A DNA stretch of 64,000 bases from Flavobacterium sp. 123 (lineage in GTDB: Bacteria > Bacteroidota > Bacteroidia > Flavobacteriales > Flavobacteriaceae): positions 2,688,501-2,752,500 of the forward strand of contig NZ_RBXD01000001.1 of assembly GCF_003634825.1 (NCBI RefSeq), given 5' to 3'. Each line of letters begins with the position of its first letter. Within the stretch, counting starts at the first letter, position 1. Position numbers and translations under genes: made by a program. The notes beneath the pieces were generated by a model that searched no databases, was not told the DNA's origin, and saw nothing but the letters and a program-made list of their open reading frames with translations. Shown here piece by piece: positions 52,177 to 63,000 of the stretch.

Positions 52177-54597
52177 CTATCTCAAACTTGCTCCAAGCTC
52201 TTTTTCAAAATTATTTTGCAATTTGCTCATAATTTTATCAATTTGTGCATCGGTTAATGTTTTTGAATTGTCTTGAATAGTAAAACTTAATGCGTAAGAT
52301 TTTTTTCCTTTCGGAAGATTATTTCCTTCGTAAACATCAAATAGATTGACATCTTTTAATAATGATTTTTCAGTTTGACGCGCAATATCATAAATACTTC
52401 CGTAACTGATATTTTGATCAATTAACAATGCCAAATCTCTTCTAACTTCAGGATATTTTGGAATTTCAGTATATTTAATTTTATTAGAAATCAATTTTAA
52501 AATTATTGCCCAGTTGAAATCAGCAAAGAATACTTCTTGCTTAATTCCAAAATGCTTCGTGATTGATTTTTTAACTACACCTAATTCTACTAGAGTATCT
52601 TGTCCAAAGCCAATTGCAATTCCTTCAGAAAAAACATCTGATATTACGGGTTGATTTTGTACTTTTTGAATTCCAAGTCTAGAAAGAATCGCTTCAACAT
52701 ATCCTTTGAATAAAAAGAAATCAGAAGGTTTTTGAGTATTTGTCCAACTTTCTTGGTTTCGGTTACCAGAAAGAAATAAGGTTAAATGTTTTTTCTCTTC
52801 ATAACCAGTTGGATAATTATGGTATGATTTTCCGAATTCAAATAATTTTAAATCTGCATTTTTTCGATTAATATTATAAGATATAGCTTCTAATCCTGAA
52901 AACAATAAGGATTGTCGCATTGTTGCTAAATCATTGCTTAATGGATTTAGCATAGTTACATTGTGCTCTGGACTTAATACTTCGGAAAGTGTAGCATACG
53001 TAGCTGTTGTCAATGAATTTGCCATCATTTCATGAAATCCTTGTGAATTCAATTGTGCGGCAACGCTATTCTGAACTTTATAATCTTCTGTTCTTGGCGA
53101 ATTTGAAACGGATGCATTTAGTTTTTTAGAAAAACTGATGTTGTTGTATCCATATACGCGAAGAATTTCTTCAATAACGTCTATTTCTCTTTGTACATCT
53201 ACTCGATAAGCAGGAATTGTAAGTCCTAAACCTGCATCAGAAACACTATTTACTTTGATATCTAACGAAACTAATATTTTTTTAATGATATCTTTTGGTA
53301 TTTCTTGGCCAATGATTTTAGCCGCTTTGCTAAAATTTAAGAAAACTGTAAAATCTTCAATTTTTTTCGGATACAAATCAATTACATCTGATGTAACTTC
53401 ACCACCAGCTATTTCTTTTATTAATAGGGCAGCACGTTTTAAAGCATATTGTGTAATTGTTGGATCAATTCCTCTTTCAAATCGGAATGAAGCATCAGTA
53501 TTTAATTGGTGTCTTTTAGCTGTTTTACGAATGCTTACTGGATTAAAATAAGCACTTTCTAAGAAAATGGAATTGGTATTTTCAGATACACCTGATTTTT
53601 TTCCACCAAAAACTCCCGCAATACATAAAGGACCTTTTTCGTCACAAATCATTAAATCTTCTTCGTGTAAAGTTCTTTCGACATCATCCAAAGTTATGAA
53701 CTTAGTCCCTGCAGGAAGTGTTTTAATAATTACTTTTCCGTTTATATGTGATGCATCAAAAGCATGAAGTGGTTGCCCTAATTCATGTAAAACATAGTTT
53801 GTTGCATCAACAATATTATTTTTTGGATTTAATCCAATAGCTTTTAATCTATTTTGTAGCCATGCAGGAGAAGGCTTAACAGTGATTCCAGAAATAGTAA
53901 CACCACAATATCTTGGTGCTAATTTTGCTTCTTTTACGTCAACATCTATTTTCAAAGTTCTCTTATCAACTCTAAAATTACTTACTGATGGTGTAATTAA
54001 TTCAACATTTACACCGCTTTGTAGCATACCAGCTCTTAAATCACGAGCCGTTCCTAAATGGCTCATTGCGTCAGCACGATTAGGAGTCAATCCGATTTCG
54101 AAAACTTCGTCATTTTCAATTTTAAAAACAGTAGCGGCAGGAGTTCCTGCAACTAATGAATCATCCAAAATCATAATTCCATCGTGACTCTCTCCAAGAC
54201 CTAACTCATCTTCGGCACAAATCATTCCGTGACTTTCTTGTCCTCTAATCTTTCCTTTTTTGATTTGAAAAGAAACTCCTTCTTTGTCGTATAATGTAGT
54301 TCCGATGGTTGCAACTGGAACTTTTTGCCCTGCAGCAACATTACTAGCACCACAAACAATTTGTACAGGAACGCCATTTCCTAAGTCAACGGTAGTAATT
54401 TTTAGTCTGTCAGCATCAGGATGTGGAATACAAGTAAGAACATGTCCTACTACAATACCCTCTAAGCCACCTTTAACCGATTGGTATTTTTCAACAACTT
54501 CTACTTCAAGACCTAAATCTGTTAGTAATGCTGATGTTTCTTCTGAATTCCAGTCTATTTTAATAAATTGTTTTAACCAATTATAAGATATTTTCAT
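52177..54597 (-). CDS. pheT: Phenylalanine--tRNA ligase beta subunit
   Basis: An 806-residue subunit of the alpha2-beta2 enzyme charging tRNA-Phe. Domains in order: B1/EMAP-like tRNA-binding (about 39-150, VVGHVLTCIPHPDADRLKIT), B3/B4 editing (about 210-390), B5 (about 405-475), the catalytic-like core (about 485-695), and the FDX-ACB anticodon-binding domain at the end (YPEVRRDLALLIDQ onward). Length is typical. pheS is not adjacent, as usual in Bacteroidota. The promoter -7 region shares 20 identical bases with that of tRNA-Arg. Confidence 0.96.
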   Translation of the reverse strand: MKISYNWLKQFIKIDWNSEETSALLTDLGLEVEVVEKYQSVKGGLEGIVVGHVLTCIPHPDADRLKITTVDLGNGVPVQIVCGASNVAAGQKVPVATIGTTLYDKEGVSFQIKKGKIRGQESHGMICAEDELGLGESHDGIMILDDSLVAGTPAATVFKIENDEVFEIGLTPNRADAMSHLGTARDLRAGMLQSGVNVELITPSVSNFRVDKRTLKIDVDVKEAKLAPRYCGVTISGITVKPSPAWLQNRLKAIGLNPKNNIVDATNYVLHELGQPLHAFDASHINGKVIIKTLPAGTKFITLDDVERTLHEEDLMICDEKGPLCIAGVFGGKKSGVSENTNSIFLESAYFNPVSIRKTAKRHQLNTDASFRFERGIDPTITQYALKRAALLIKEIAGGEVTSDVIDLYPKKIEDFTVFLNFSKAAKIIGQEIPKDIIKKILVSLDIKVNSVSDAGLGLTIPAYRVDVQREIDVIEEILRVYGYNNISFSKKLNASVSNSPRTEDYKVQNSVAAQLNSQGFHEMMANSLTTATYATLSEVLSPEHNVTMLNPLSNDLATMRQSLLFSGLEAISYNINRKNADLKLFEFGKSYHNYPTGYEEKKHLTLFLSGNRNQESWTNTQKPSDFFLFKGYVEAILSRLGIQKVQNQPVISDVFSEGIAIGFGQDTLVELGVVKKSITKHFGIKQEVFFADFNWAIILKLISNKIKYTEIPKYPEVRRDLALLIDQNISYGSIYDIARQTEKSLLKDVNLFDVYEGNNLPKGKKSYALSFTIQDNSKTLTDAQIDKIMSKLQNNFEKELGASLR

Positions 54598-54638
54598 CTG
54601 TCAATTTTAATGAGATTTTCGACCCTCGGTCTCGGGTG

Positions 54639-54646
54639 CAAATATA
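54639..54646 (-). promoter_or_regulatory. -7 box (TATATTTG) for pheT
   Basis: On the minus strand TATATTTG followed by CACCCG, 41 bases before the ATG. The nearest TTG is 24 bases upstream, slightly long. The surrounding 20 bases (54632-54651) are identical to 1963-1982 at the tRNA-Arg promoter. Confidence 0.6.
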
Positions 54647-54851
54647 AGGATTGCAGTTTGGAGTAAGAAACAATTTTTTTTGTTTTTTATGAATGATTTT
54701 ATGCCTTAAAAAAATATTTAAAATGAGTTATTGATATTTATAAGTCAAAATATTTGTTAATTATATAATAAAATAACATTAAAAAAACACATATGGAAAT
54801 TTAATGCTATTAGTTGCATTAATTGTGCTATTTTGATGATTTATATCAAGC

Positions 54852-54859
54852 TACTTTTG
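54852..54859 (+). promoter_or_regulatory. -7 box (TACTTTTG) for the aldehyde dehydrogenase gene
   Basis: TAnnTTTG with a TTG 16 bases upstream (a base short of the usual range), 21 bases before the ATG at 54881. It lies inside the longer open frame and supports the shorter start. Confidence 0.45.
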
Positions 54860-54880
54860 AATAAACTAAAATATTTAAAT

Positions 54881-56386
54881 ATGAGCAATATAGCCCAAAG
54901 ACCTGAATTTAAGGCAAAGTATGATAATTATATTGGAGGTAAATTTGTTGCGCCTGTTGGTGGACAATATTTTGATGTAGTTTCTCCAGTTGATGGAAAA
55001 GTTTACACAAGAGCTGCGCATTCTACTAAAGAAGATTTAGCAATAGCGGTTGATGTGGCATATGATGCTTTTCAAACTTGGGGAAAAACATCTGTTACAG
55101 AACGCAGCATTTTGTTGAATAAAATAGCACAGGTTATTGAAGATAATTTGGAATATATAGCAACCGTAGAAACTATTGATAATGGTAAAGCAATACGTGA
55201 AACTTTAGCTGCAGATATTCCTCTAGCAATAGATCATTTCAGATATTTTGCAGGTGTAATTCGCGCTGAAGAAAGTTCCATTGCCGAATTAGATTCTCAA
55301 ACAGTTTCAATTGCATTGAGTGAACCATTAGGAGTTATTGCTCAAATTATTCCTTGGAATTTTCCTATTTTAATGGCGGTATGGAAATTAGCTCCAGCAT
55401 TAGCAGCGGGAAATACAGTTGTTTTAAAACCAGCTGAAAGTACTCCAATTTCTATTATGGTTTTGATGGAATTAATAGGGGATATAGTGCCTCCAGGAGT
55501 TGTAAATATTGTAAATGGTTTCGGAGCTGAACTTGGTCGCGCATTGGTTACCAATAAAAAAGTTTCAAAAGCAGCATTTACAGGTTCAACTACAACAGGT
55601 CGTTTGGTGATGCAATATGCAACTGAAAACATTATTCCAGTAACATTAGAATTAGGCGGAAAATCACCAAATATTTTTATGAAATCTGTGGGTGATGCTG
55701 ATGATGATTTCTTTGATAAAGCAGTAGAAGGTGCGGTTATGTTTGCTTTGAATCAAGGAGAAATTTGTACTTGTCCTTCTAGATTACTAGTACACGAAGA
55801 TATATATGATAAATTTATTGCAAAAGTAATCGAAAGAACAGCTGCTATCAAATTGGGTAATCCTTTAGATAAAACTACAATGATGGGAGCGCAAGCGTCA
55901 TTGGTTCAAAAAGAAAAAATACTTTCTTATATCAAATTAGGTAAAGAAGAGGGTGCTGAAGTACTTATTGGTGGTGAAGAAAATGCTTTGGGTGGAAGTC
56001 TTGATGGTGGTTATTATATCAAACCAACACTTTTCAAAGGGCACAATAAAATGCGTATTTTTCAAGAAGAAATTTTCGGACCTGTTCTAGCGGTTACTAC
56101 TTTTAAAACGACTGAAGAAGCGATTGAAATTGCAAATGATACCATGTACGGTTTAGGAGCTGGAGTTTGGACACGTGATGCACATGAAATTTATCAAGTT
56201 CCAAGAGCGATTCAAGCAGGTCGTGTCTGGGTCAATCAATACCATGCGTATCCAGCGGGAGCACCATTTGGAGGGTACAAGCAATCTGGTATTGGTCGTG
56301 AAAATCATAAAATGATGTTAGGGCATTACCGCCAAACTAAAAATATGTTGATTTCTTACGATAAAAAGAAATTAGGTTTCTTTTAG
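54881..56386 (+). CDS. Aldehyde dehydrogenase (acetaldehyde dehydrogenase type)
   Basis: A 501-residue NAD(P)-dependent dehydrogenase oxidising aldehydes to acids. The general base is E257 in [11 protein letters not shown] and the catalytic cysteine C296 in [16 protein letters not shown]; the CTCPSR form marks the AldB/ExaC/AcoD group that acts on acetaldehyde and other short aldehydes. NAD-binding [20 protein letters not shown] is present. I use [10 protein letters not shown] at 54881 rather than the upstream ATG at 54833. It is followed by a DUF779 gene and a convergent AraC regulator, a combination known to travel with this enzyme. Confidence 0.93.
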   Translation: MSNIAQRPEFKAKYDNYIGGKFVAPVGGQYFDVVSPVDGKVYTRAAHSTKEDLAIAVDVAYDAFQTWGKTSVTERSILLNKIAQVIEDNLEYIATVETIDNGKAIRETLAADIPLAIDHFRYFAGVIRAEESSIAELDSQTVSIALSEPLGVIAQIIPWNFPILMAVWKLAPALAAGNTVVLKPAESTPISIMVLMELIGDIVPPGVVNIVNGFGAELGRALVTNKKVSKAAFTGSTTTGRLVMQYATENIIPVTLELGGKSPNIFMKSVGDADDDFFDKAVEGAVMFALNQGEICTCPSRLLVHEDIYDKFIAKVIERTAAIKLGNPLDKTTMMGAQASLVQKEKILSYIKLGKEEGAEVLIGGEENALGGSLDGGYYIKPTLFKGHNKMRIFQEEIFGPVLAVTTFKTTEEAIEIANDTMYGLGAGVWTRDAHEIYQVPRAIQAGRVWVNQYHAYPAGAPFGGYKQSGIGRENHKMMLGHYRQTKNMLISYDKKKLGFF

Positions 56387-56413
56387 TTGATTACCAATTA
56401 CTTATATAATTTT

Positions 56414-56450
56414 AAACCTGGCAGATTTTAATAATTTGTCAGGTTTTGTT
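56414..56450 (+). terminator. Hairpin between the aldehyde dehydrogenase and DUF779 genes
   Basis: AAACCTGGCA (56414-56423) pairs with TGTCAGGTTT (56437-56446, one G-U), 13-base loop, then T residues. It may end or attenuate transcription before the DUF779 gene. Confidence 0.55.
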
Positions 56451-56464
56451 TTAAAATAGAAAAA

Positions 56465-56839
56465 ATGATAAAAAGAATCGATGCAACAGAAAAAGCTGTA
56501 GAATTAATTAAAATATTACAGCAAAAACATGGCGAATTAATGTTTTATCAAGCAGGAGGATGTTGTGAAGGAACGCAACCTCAGTGTTTTGAAAAAGGAG
56601 GTTTTTATCAAAGAATGGGAGATGTTTGTATTGGAATTATCGAAAATACAGAATTTTGGGTAGACAAAGATTTATTCGAATATTGGAAACATGCTCATTT
56701 TACTTTGGATGTAATTGATGCTTTTGGAGTTGGAGGTTTTTCTTTAGAAACACCATTGAAAAAAACATTTCAAATCGAATATCGAATTTTTACACCCGAA
56801 GAAGAACTTTTATTGGAACCGGTTATTTACCTTGAATAA
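56465..56839 (+). CDS. DUF779 family protein
   Basis: A 124-residue soluble protein of the DUF779 family, small partners regularly encoded beside AldB/AcoD-type aldehyde dehydrogenases. The conserved cysteine-rich core GGCCEGTQPQCFEKGGF (about residues 30-46) and the later DAFGVGGFSLETP are clear. No biochemical role is established; it may be a chaperone or metal-site protein for the dehydrogenase. It ends 1 base before the opposing AraC gene. Confidence 0.9.
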   Translation: MIKRIDATEKAVELIKILQQKHGELMFYQAGGCCEGTQPQCFEKGGFYQRMGDVCIGIIENTEFWVDKDLFEYWKHAHFTLDVIDAFGVGGFSLETPLKKTFQIEYRIFTPEEELLLEPVIYLE

Positions 56840-56840
56840 T

Positions 56841-57764
56841 CTAATTAACATGTAATAATTGGTATTGTTTAGGGGTAATGCCTTCATGTTTTTTAAACAA
56901 ACGAATGAAATAATTACTGTCTTCAAAACCAGATAAATAACAGACTTCATTAATTTGAATTGTTGGGTTTTTGAGTAATTGTTTTGCGCATCTTATCTTT
57001 TCATTTAGTACAAACTCTATTGGACTCATTCCTAATTCTCTTTTGAATAATCTATAGAAAGAAGTCGTACTCATACATGATTTTTCACTCAAACGCTTAA
57101 GACTTATGTTTTCCTTTAAGTTCAACCGAATGTATTCAATTACTTGTGTGATAGGGTTATTAGGATCTGTGAATAAGCCATCATCAATAGCTTTTGCAGT
57201 TTGTGTTTGAATAATACGAATCAATAATTCTTGTAAAGTTAAATCCGCCAAAGCATCTTTGGTGATTGATGTACTCATACATTCCTTTATTAATTTGTTG
57301 ATTGTTGTGGCCAATTCTACATTATTGTAAAAAAAATAATTTTGGTAGTTCAAATGCCAAAATTGAGAATTTCCTTCTTTTGGATAACGCTCATTCAAAA
57401 AATGCAAGGTTTCTGTAATTTTAGTTTGATCAATTGCTAATGCTAAACATTGTGTAGGATTGTTTTTTGACGCTTCAGGAAAATCAATTTTCATTCCCAC
57501 ATTTGACGGAATAACGACCGTTTCTCCGGGTAAATACTCAAATCCAGGATCATCAAAAAGATGCATCACTTTTTTGCCTCTAAGCATACTTGTTACCACC
57601 AAATCATTAAATTTTAATGGAACCAATTGAGAAGATTCGTAGGTTTCAAAAAGGTTTAATTCACAATGATTTAAAGAATATACAGTACGGTTTTCCACTA
57701 AAGTTTTTAACGATTTTTCATTCGTTAATTGAGGTGGATTAATAAAAGCTCGTTTTGAATTCAT
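56841..57764 (-). CDS. AraC family transcriptional regulator
   Basis: A 307-residue soluble regulator with an N-terminal cupin-like sensing region (about 30-150, including FEYLPGETVVIPSNVGMKID) and a C-terminal two-helix-turn-helix domain (about 205-305) containing SLKRLSEKSCMSTTSFYRLF and VCYLSGFEDSNYFIRLFKKH. Its position against the aldehyde dehydrogenase and DUF779 genes suggests it controls them in response to an aldehyde or alcohol. Not membrane-bound, unlike the other AraC protein of the window. Confidence 0.9.
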   Translation of the reverse strand: MNSKRAFINPPQLTNEKSLKTLVENRTVYSLNHCELNLFETYESSQLVPLKFNDLVVTSMLRGKKVMHLFDDPGFEYLPGETVVIPSNVGMKIDFPEASKNNPTQCLALAIDQTKITETLHFLNERYPKEGNSQFWHLNYQNYFFYNNVELATTINKLIKECMSTSITKDALADLTLQELLIRIIQTQTAKAIDDGLFTDPNNPITQVIEYIRLNLKENISLKRLSEKSCMSTTSFYRLFKRELGMSPIEFVLNEKIRCAKQLLKNPTIQINEVCYLSGFEDSNYFIRLFKKHEGITPKQYQLLHVN

Positions 57765-57842
57765 AAATTAATTTTCTAAAAAACAGAATTTTAAATTTAA
57801 TGAAAATAACTGTCGGAATAACAAACTAATTGTAAAAAAAAA

Positions 57843-58706
57843 TCAAAGCAATTCTTCGATATGCTTTTTGATGTTTTCGGCGATTTTTTTGGTAGGTAAG
57901 TCGTTTTCGTCTGTTCCAAAAGGGTCTTCAATTTCCTCTGCAATTAATTCTAAACTTGCTAAAACATAAAAAATAAACACTACAACTGGAACTACATAAT
58001 ACCCTAAGCTGAAGGAATAGCCAAATGGTAATGTCATTACATAAAAGAAAATAAATTTTTTAATGAATGCACTATAGGAGTAGGGAATAGGAGTGTTTTT
58101 AATTCTTTCGCAAGCGCCACAAATTTCTGTAAACGATTGTAATTCGGTGTTTAAAAGAATTAATTGGTCGCCTGTAATTTTTTTGGAATCATACAAATCA
58201 TTTATTTTATAAAATAACATTTTAGCAACCTGATTGGGTTTATGTGTATGATGATCAATTTCTAAATCCACATCATCAAATAATTGCTTACTGGTGTCAC
58301 TATCATTTAAATGTTTATGTAAAATGGAAGCATAACTCGGGATCATTTTTCGGAAATAATTTCGATCTTTTTCATCTTTCAAAATGCTCCCTAATTTGAT
58401 TGCTAGATTTCTGCTATTATTAACTAAATTTCCCCACATTCTTCTTCCTTCCCACCAACGATCATAGGCAGTATTTGTTCTGAAAACAAGCAATAATGAA
58501 ATTACGAATCCTAACATTCCGTGCATGATAGTTATGTTTTTGATATAACTATCTTGAGATAATTTCCAATATTCGACTTCTAAATACCCAATAATTCCAG
58601 CGTAAACGCCAATAGCTATCATTATAGGAATTAATGTTCTAAAAGTGTCCGCTTTATGAAAACGAAAGATGAAAGTAAACCAATCCTTAGTATTGTATGA
58701 AATCAT
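57843..58706 (-). CDS. Bestrophin-family ion channel
   Basis: A 287-residue membrane protein of the bestrophin/UPF0187 (YneE) family. Typical features are the early helix pair (about 25-85), the segment LLVFRTNTAYDRWWEGRRMWGNL, and the late helices near 215-250 followed by EEIEDPFGTDENDLP. Bacterial homologues form pentameric channels with cation or anion conductance. It lies 27 bases downstream of the TolC gene, at the end of the efflux unit. Confidence 0.9.
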   Translation of the reverse strand: MISYNTKDWFTFIFRFHKADTFRTLIPIMIAIGVYAGIIGYLEVEYWKLSQDSYIKNITIMHGMLGFVISLLLVFRTNTAYDRWWEGRRMWGNLVNNSRNLAIKLGSILKDEKDRNYFRKMIPSYASILHKHLNDSDTSKQLFDDVDLEIDHHTHKPNQVAKMLFYKINDLYDSKKITGDQLILLNTELQSFTEICGACERIKNTPIPYSYSAFIKKFIFFYVMTLPFGYSFSLGYYVVPVVVFIFYVLASLELIAEEIEDPFGTDENDLPTKKIAENIKKHIEELL

Positions 58707-58733
58707 TTTTGGTTTTTTTAAAGAAATCTAAAA

Positions 58734-60047
58734 TTAGAAATTCAAATTTCCAGCAAGTTCACGTAAGGCAATTTCGGATAATTTTGCTTGAAATTGAGCA
58801 TTACTATAACGCACGGTTGCATTGACATAATTTAATTGTGCCGTTCTGAATTCTAATGTAGTTATAGTTCCTATTCTAAACTTATCTAAAGTGATTGTAA
58901 GGTTTTGTTTTGCTATAGCTTCATTTTTTTCTTCCAAAGCAATCAATTCTAAATTGGTTAAATAAGTTTGATATGAAATAGCCAATTGTGATTGTAAAGC
59001 AAGGTTTTGCTGATCAATAGCAATTTTAGAATTGTCAATTTGGATTTGGCTAATAGTCTCGTTCCTGTTTTGTGAAAAACCATCAAATATATTTAAAGAA
59101 GCACTAAATCCATAGTTGAGTCCTCTTGCAGAAGACTGAGTTGTAAAACCAAGACTGGAGTGACTTTCTGAAAAATTATAAGCAGTATTTAATTTTATAG
59201 TTGGATATCTCGCAGCTTTTATTTGCTTCAACTGCAATTCAGAAATCTTTTTATTGATGATTTGAGTTTCTAATTGAGGATTTTGTTTTTCAGCCAAAGC
59301 GCTCAATTCAGCCAATACTAATTTATTATCTACAAGAATTGTATCCATTACTTTAAAATCAATTTTTGCTTCTCTCGCAAGAATCTGATTCAATAGAATT
59401 TTAGTATTGGTATATAATTCTTTTTGTCTAAGGAAAGCTACTTTATCGGTATTCAAATCTACTTGAGCGTTTAGAACTTCCAGTTTTGAAGCTTTACCAA
59501 TTGTAAATCTATTTTTGGCTAAAGCCAATCGTTGATTAGAGATTACAATAGTTGAATCAAGCGCCATTAGTTGCTGTTGCTGCTGAACTAAGTCGTAATA
59601 GGTTGCATTTACATCGCTAATTTTAGTAATTATAGTCAGTTTTAATTTTGCGTCTCCTAGTTTTTTCAATTCATCTAATTGTTCTTTTTTTGCAAACATT
59701 TTGAATCCATCAAAAACGGTCCAATCTAAACCAACTCCATAATTTAAGCTGTTGCTTCTGGCGTTGTCCAGATTATTAACTGTTCCGTCAGCTCGTGTTT
59801 GCGAAAGTTTTTGGATACCGTTATTGTCAACAATTGTCGCAGTAGCCTTTGGTAACATTCCAGCATTTCCATAAGAAACATTTGCTTTATCAATTAATAA
59901 ATTATTAGAAGCAATTTTAATCTCATAATTGTTTTCTAAGGCTATTTTTATAGCATCATCAACAGTTAAGATTTCTTGTGCATTGATTTTTAATGCACAA
60001 AACAAAACTAAAACCAGCGTTTTAAATATATATTTAGAATGTATCAT
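58734..60047 (-). CDS. TolC family outer membrane efflux protein
   Basis: A 437-residue outer membrane channel for the adjacent RND pump. Signal peptide about 1-24 (ending INAQ), then two homologous halves each rich in long helices and with short barrel strands: VDDAIKIALENNYEIKIASN and LDWTVFDGFKMFAKKEQ in the first, KLNTAYNFSESHSS and FSASLNIFDGFSQNRNE in the second. The frame extends upstream into the pump gene; the ATG at 60045-60047 is 1 base after the pump's stop and gives a proper signal peptide. Confidence 0.9.
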   Translation of the reverse strand: MIHSKYIFKTLVLVLFCALKINAQEILTVDDAIKIALENNYEIKIASNNLLIDKANVSYGNAGMLPKATATIVDNNGIQKLSQTRADGTVNNLDNARSNSLNYGVGLDWTVFDGFKMFAKKEQLDELKKLGDAKLKLTIITKISDVNATYYDLVQQQQQLMALDSTIVISNQRLALAKNRFTIGKASKLEVLNAQVDLNTDKVAFLRQKELYTNTKILLNQILAREAKIDFKVMDTILVDNKLVLAELSALAEKQNPQLETQIINKKISELQLKQIKAARYPTIKLNTAYNFSESHSSLGFTTQSSARGLNYGFSASLNIFDGFSQNRNETISQIQIDNSKIAIDQQNLALQSQLAISYQTYLTNLELIALEEKNEAIAKQNLTITLDKFRIGTITTLEFRTAQLNYVNATVRYSNAQFQAKLSEIALRELAGNLNF

Positions 60048-60048
60048 C

Positions 60049-63000
60049 TTAATTGCTTTCTTTTTCATATTCTTCAATGTGATCAAATTCAGGATAATGT
60101 TTTCGAGCTTTGGACCACATCAAATACATTGCAGGAATTACAAATAGCGTTAAAACTAAAGAAAAAATAGTTCCACCAACAATGACAACTCCCATACCAA
60201 TTCTACTAGTTGAAGCGGCACCAAGCGACATTGCAATAGGCAAAGCTCCTAATGAAATAGCTAAGCTTGTCATCAAAATAGGACGAAGACGCGCTTCTGA
60301 AGCTTCTAAAATAGCGTCTAATTTCGATTTTCCTTGTTCACGAAGCTGGTTTGCAAACTCAACTATTAAAATTCCGTTTTTAGTCACTAAACCTATTAAC
60401 ATTACAGTTCCAATCTGGCTGAAAATATTCCAAGTTTGGTCAAACAACCACAAGGAGAATAAAGCTCCCGCTACTGCCATTGGAACAGTTAAAATGATAA
60501 TTAATGGATCGATAAAACTTTCAAATTGTGCTGCAAGAATTAGAAAAATTAATACTAATGCCAGACCGAATGCAAATGAAGTATTCGAACTACTCTCCAC
60601 AAAATCGCGAGATTCACCTCCTAAATCAGTTGTGAAGGTGTCATCTAATACTTTTGCTTTAATTTTATTCATCGCATCAATACCATCGCTCATACTTTTG
60701 CCTGGAGCCAGACCTGCTGACACGGTTGCAGACATGTATCTATTATTATGGTACAATTGTGGAGGATTACTTTTTTCTTCAATTGTAACAACATTATCCA
60801 TTTGAATTAATTCTCCTTTGTTATTTTTTACATACATAGACGTTAAATCAAGTGGAGTAGAACGATCTTTCTGATCAAATTGTCCAATTACTTGATATTG
60901 CTTTCCATTTCTCATAAAATAACCAAAGCGTTGTCCGCTTAACGAAAGTTGTAAAGTTTGAGCAATATCAATTACTGAAATTCCTAAACTTTCTGCTTTT
61001 TCACGATCAATAGTAACATTAATTTCAGGCTTATTAAATTTCAAGTTAACATCTGTTGTAGAAAAAGTTTCGTTTTTTGAGGCTTCATCCATAAATAACG
61101 GAATCTTTTCACGTAATTTTTCAAAGTTTGGCGCTTGAATAATATACTGAATTGGTAAACCACCGCGTCTATTAACTGCAATTGTAGGCTGTTCCAATAC
61201 AGCTGTTTTTGCTTCAGAATATTGGTTGGTCCATTTGGTTAGTTTTTCGGCAATTTCTTTTTGAGAACGGCTTCTTTCGTTTGGTTCGGTCAAAGAAATT
61301 CGGATTCTTCCACTATTTACGGTTGATGCACCAAAACCTGGTGAAGTAATAATTAAAGCAACTTTTTTCTCTGGAATAGAATCATCGATTAATTGTGATA
61401 ATTCCTGCATGAAACGATCCGTATATTCATATGAAGAACCTTCCGGTGCAGTTATACTCATCATCAATCCGCTTCGGTCATCATACGGTGCTGTTTCTTT
61501 TTTTAGTAAATTAAAAAAGAGATAAATCAAACCAAAACACGCAATTAATATTGGAAAACTCAACCATTTTCTTTTCATAAAACGATTCAGTGCATCAGCA
61601 TAGCCACTGTTCAATTTCAAGAAATAAGGTTCCGTTCTGATATAGAAATTTGATTTTTTTTGCTCGCCACCTTTCATCAAATAAGCATTCAACATTGGTG
61701 TTAATGTAAGCGAAACAAATGCTGATATCAATACAGCAGCACCAATGACGACACCGAATTCCCGAAATAGTCGACCCACAAATCCTTCTAAGAAGATTAC
61801 TGGTAAAAATACCGCTGCAAGAGTTATAGAAATAGAGATAACTGCAAAAAAGATTTCGTTTGAACCTTTTATGGCCGCTTCTATCGGAGTCATGCCTTCT
61901 TCTACTTTTTTGAAAATATTTTCCGTTACCACAATTCCATCATCAACCACTAAACCTGTTGCCAATACAATCGCCAATAGCGTAAGTACATTTATGGAGA
62001 AACCGAACAACCACATGATAAAAAACGTAGCTATCAAGGATACCGGAATATCTATTAAAGGTCTAAACGCAATTGCCCAATCTCTAAAGAATAAATAGAT
62101 AATTAGGATTACCAAAAGAATCGAAATTCCTAATGTTTCTGCAACTTCAATAACTGATTTTTTTACAAAAACGGTATTGTCAATTACGATATTCAAATGA
62201 ATATCTTTAGGCAAATCCTTTTTTAAAATTTGATATTCTTTGTAAAATTCTTTTGAAATATCTAAATAATTTGCTCCCGGAAGAGGTACAATAGCAACAC
62301 CAACTAATGGCGTTCCGGATTGCGTCATTTTAGTTTCAATATTTTCGGCACCCATAACCGCATTACCTACATCACTAAAACGCACTATTTTTTCTCCTTC
62401 TGAGCGAATGATTATATTATTAAATTCTTCAGCTGTGGCTAAATTTCCAACTGTTTTTACGGTAAGTTCCGTATTAGCACCTGTTATTTTTCCGGAAGGT
62501 AATTCGACATTTTGTTTGTTTAAAGCTTCACGTACTTCTGAAACAGTACAACCGTAAGAAGCTAATTTCACAGGATCAATCCACAAACGCATTGCGTATC
62601 TTTTTTGTCCCCAAATTTGAATTCCACTAACACCAGGAATAGTTTCCAAACGTTGACCGATAACATTTTCAGCATAATCGCTTAATTCTAAAGCGCTTCT
62701 GGAATCACTTTGAACTGTCATAGAAATAATAGCTTCACCATTGGCATCAGCCTTAGAAACAACTGGTGGCGCATCAATATCTTGAGGTAAACTACGAATG
62801 GCTTGTGAAACTTTATCACGGACATCATTTGCTGCTTCTTCGAGATTTTTATCTAAATTAAATTCAACCGTGATATTGCTACTACCTTGAATACTTGAAG
62901 AAGTCACATTTCGAATACCATCAATAGAGTTAATTGCTTTTTCTAAAGGTTCTGTAATTTGGGATTCAATGATATCTGAATTTGCTCCAGCATAATTTGT

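Noticed and set aside
60110..60805. A 231-codon plus-strand frame opposite the RND pump gene
   Set aside because: It mirrors the strongly conserved pump coding sequence and shows no family features or promoter of its own; a shadow frame.
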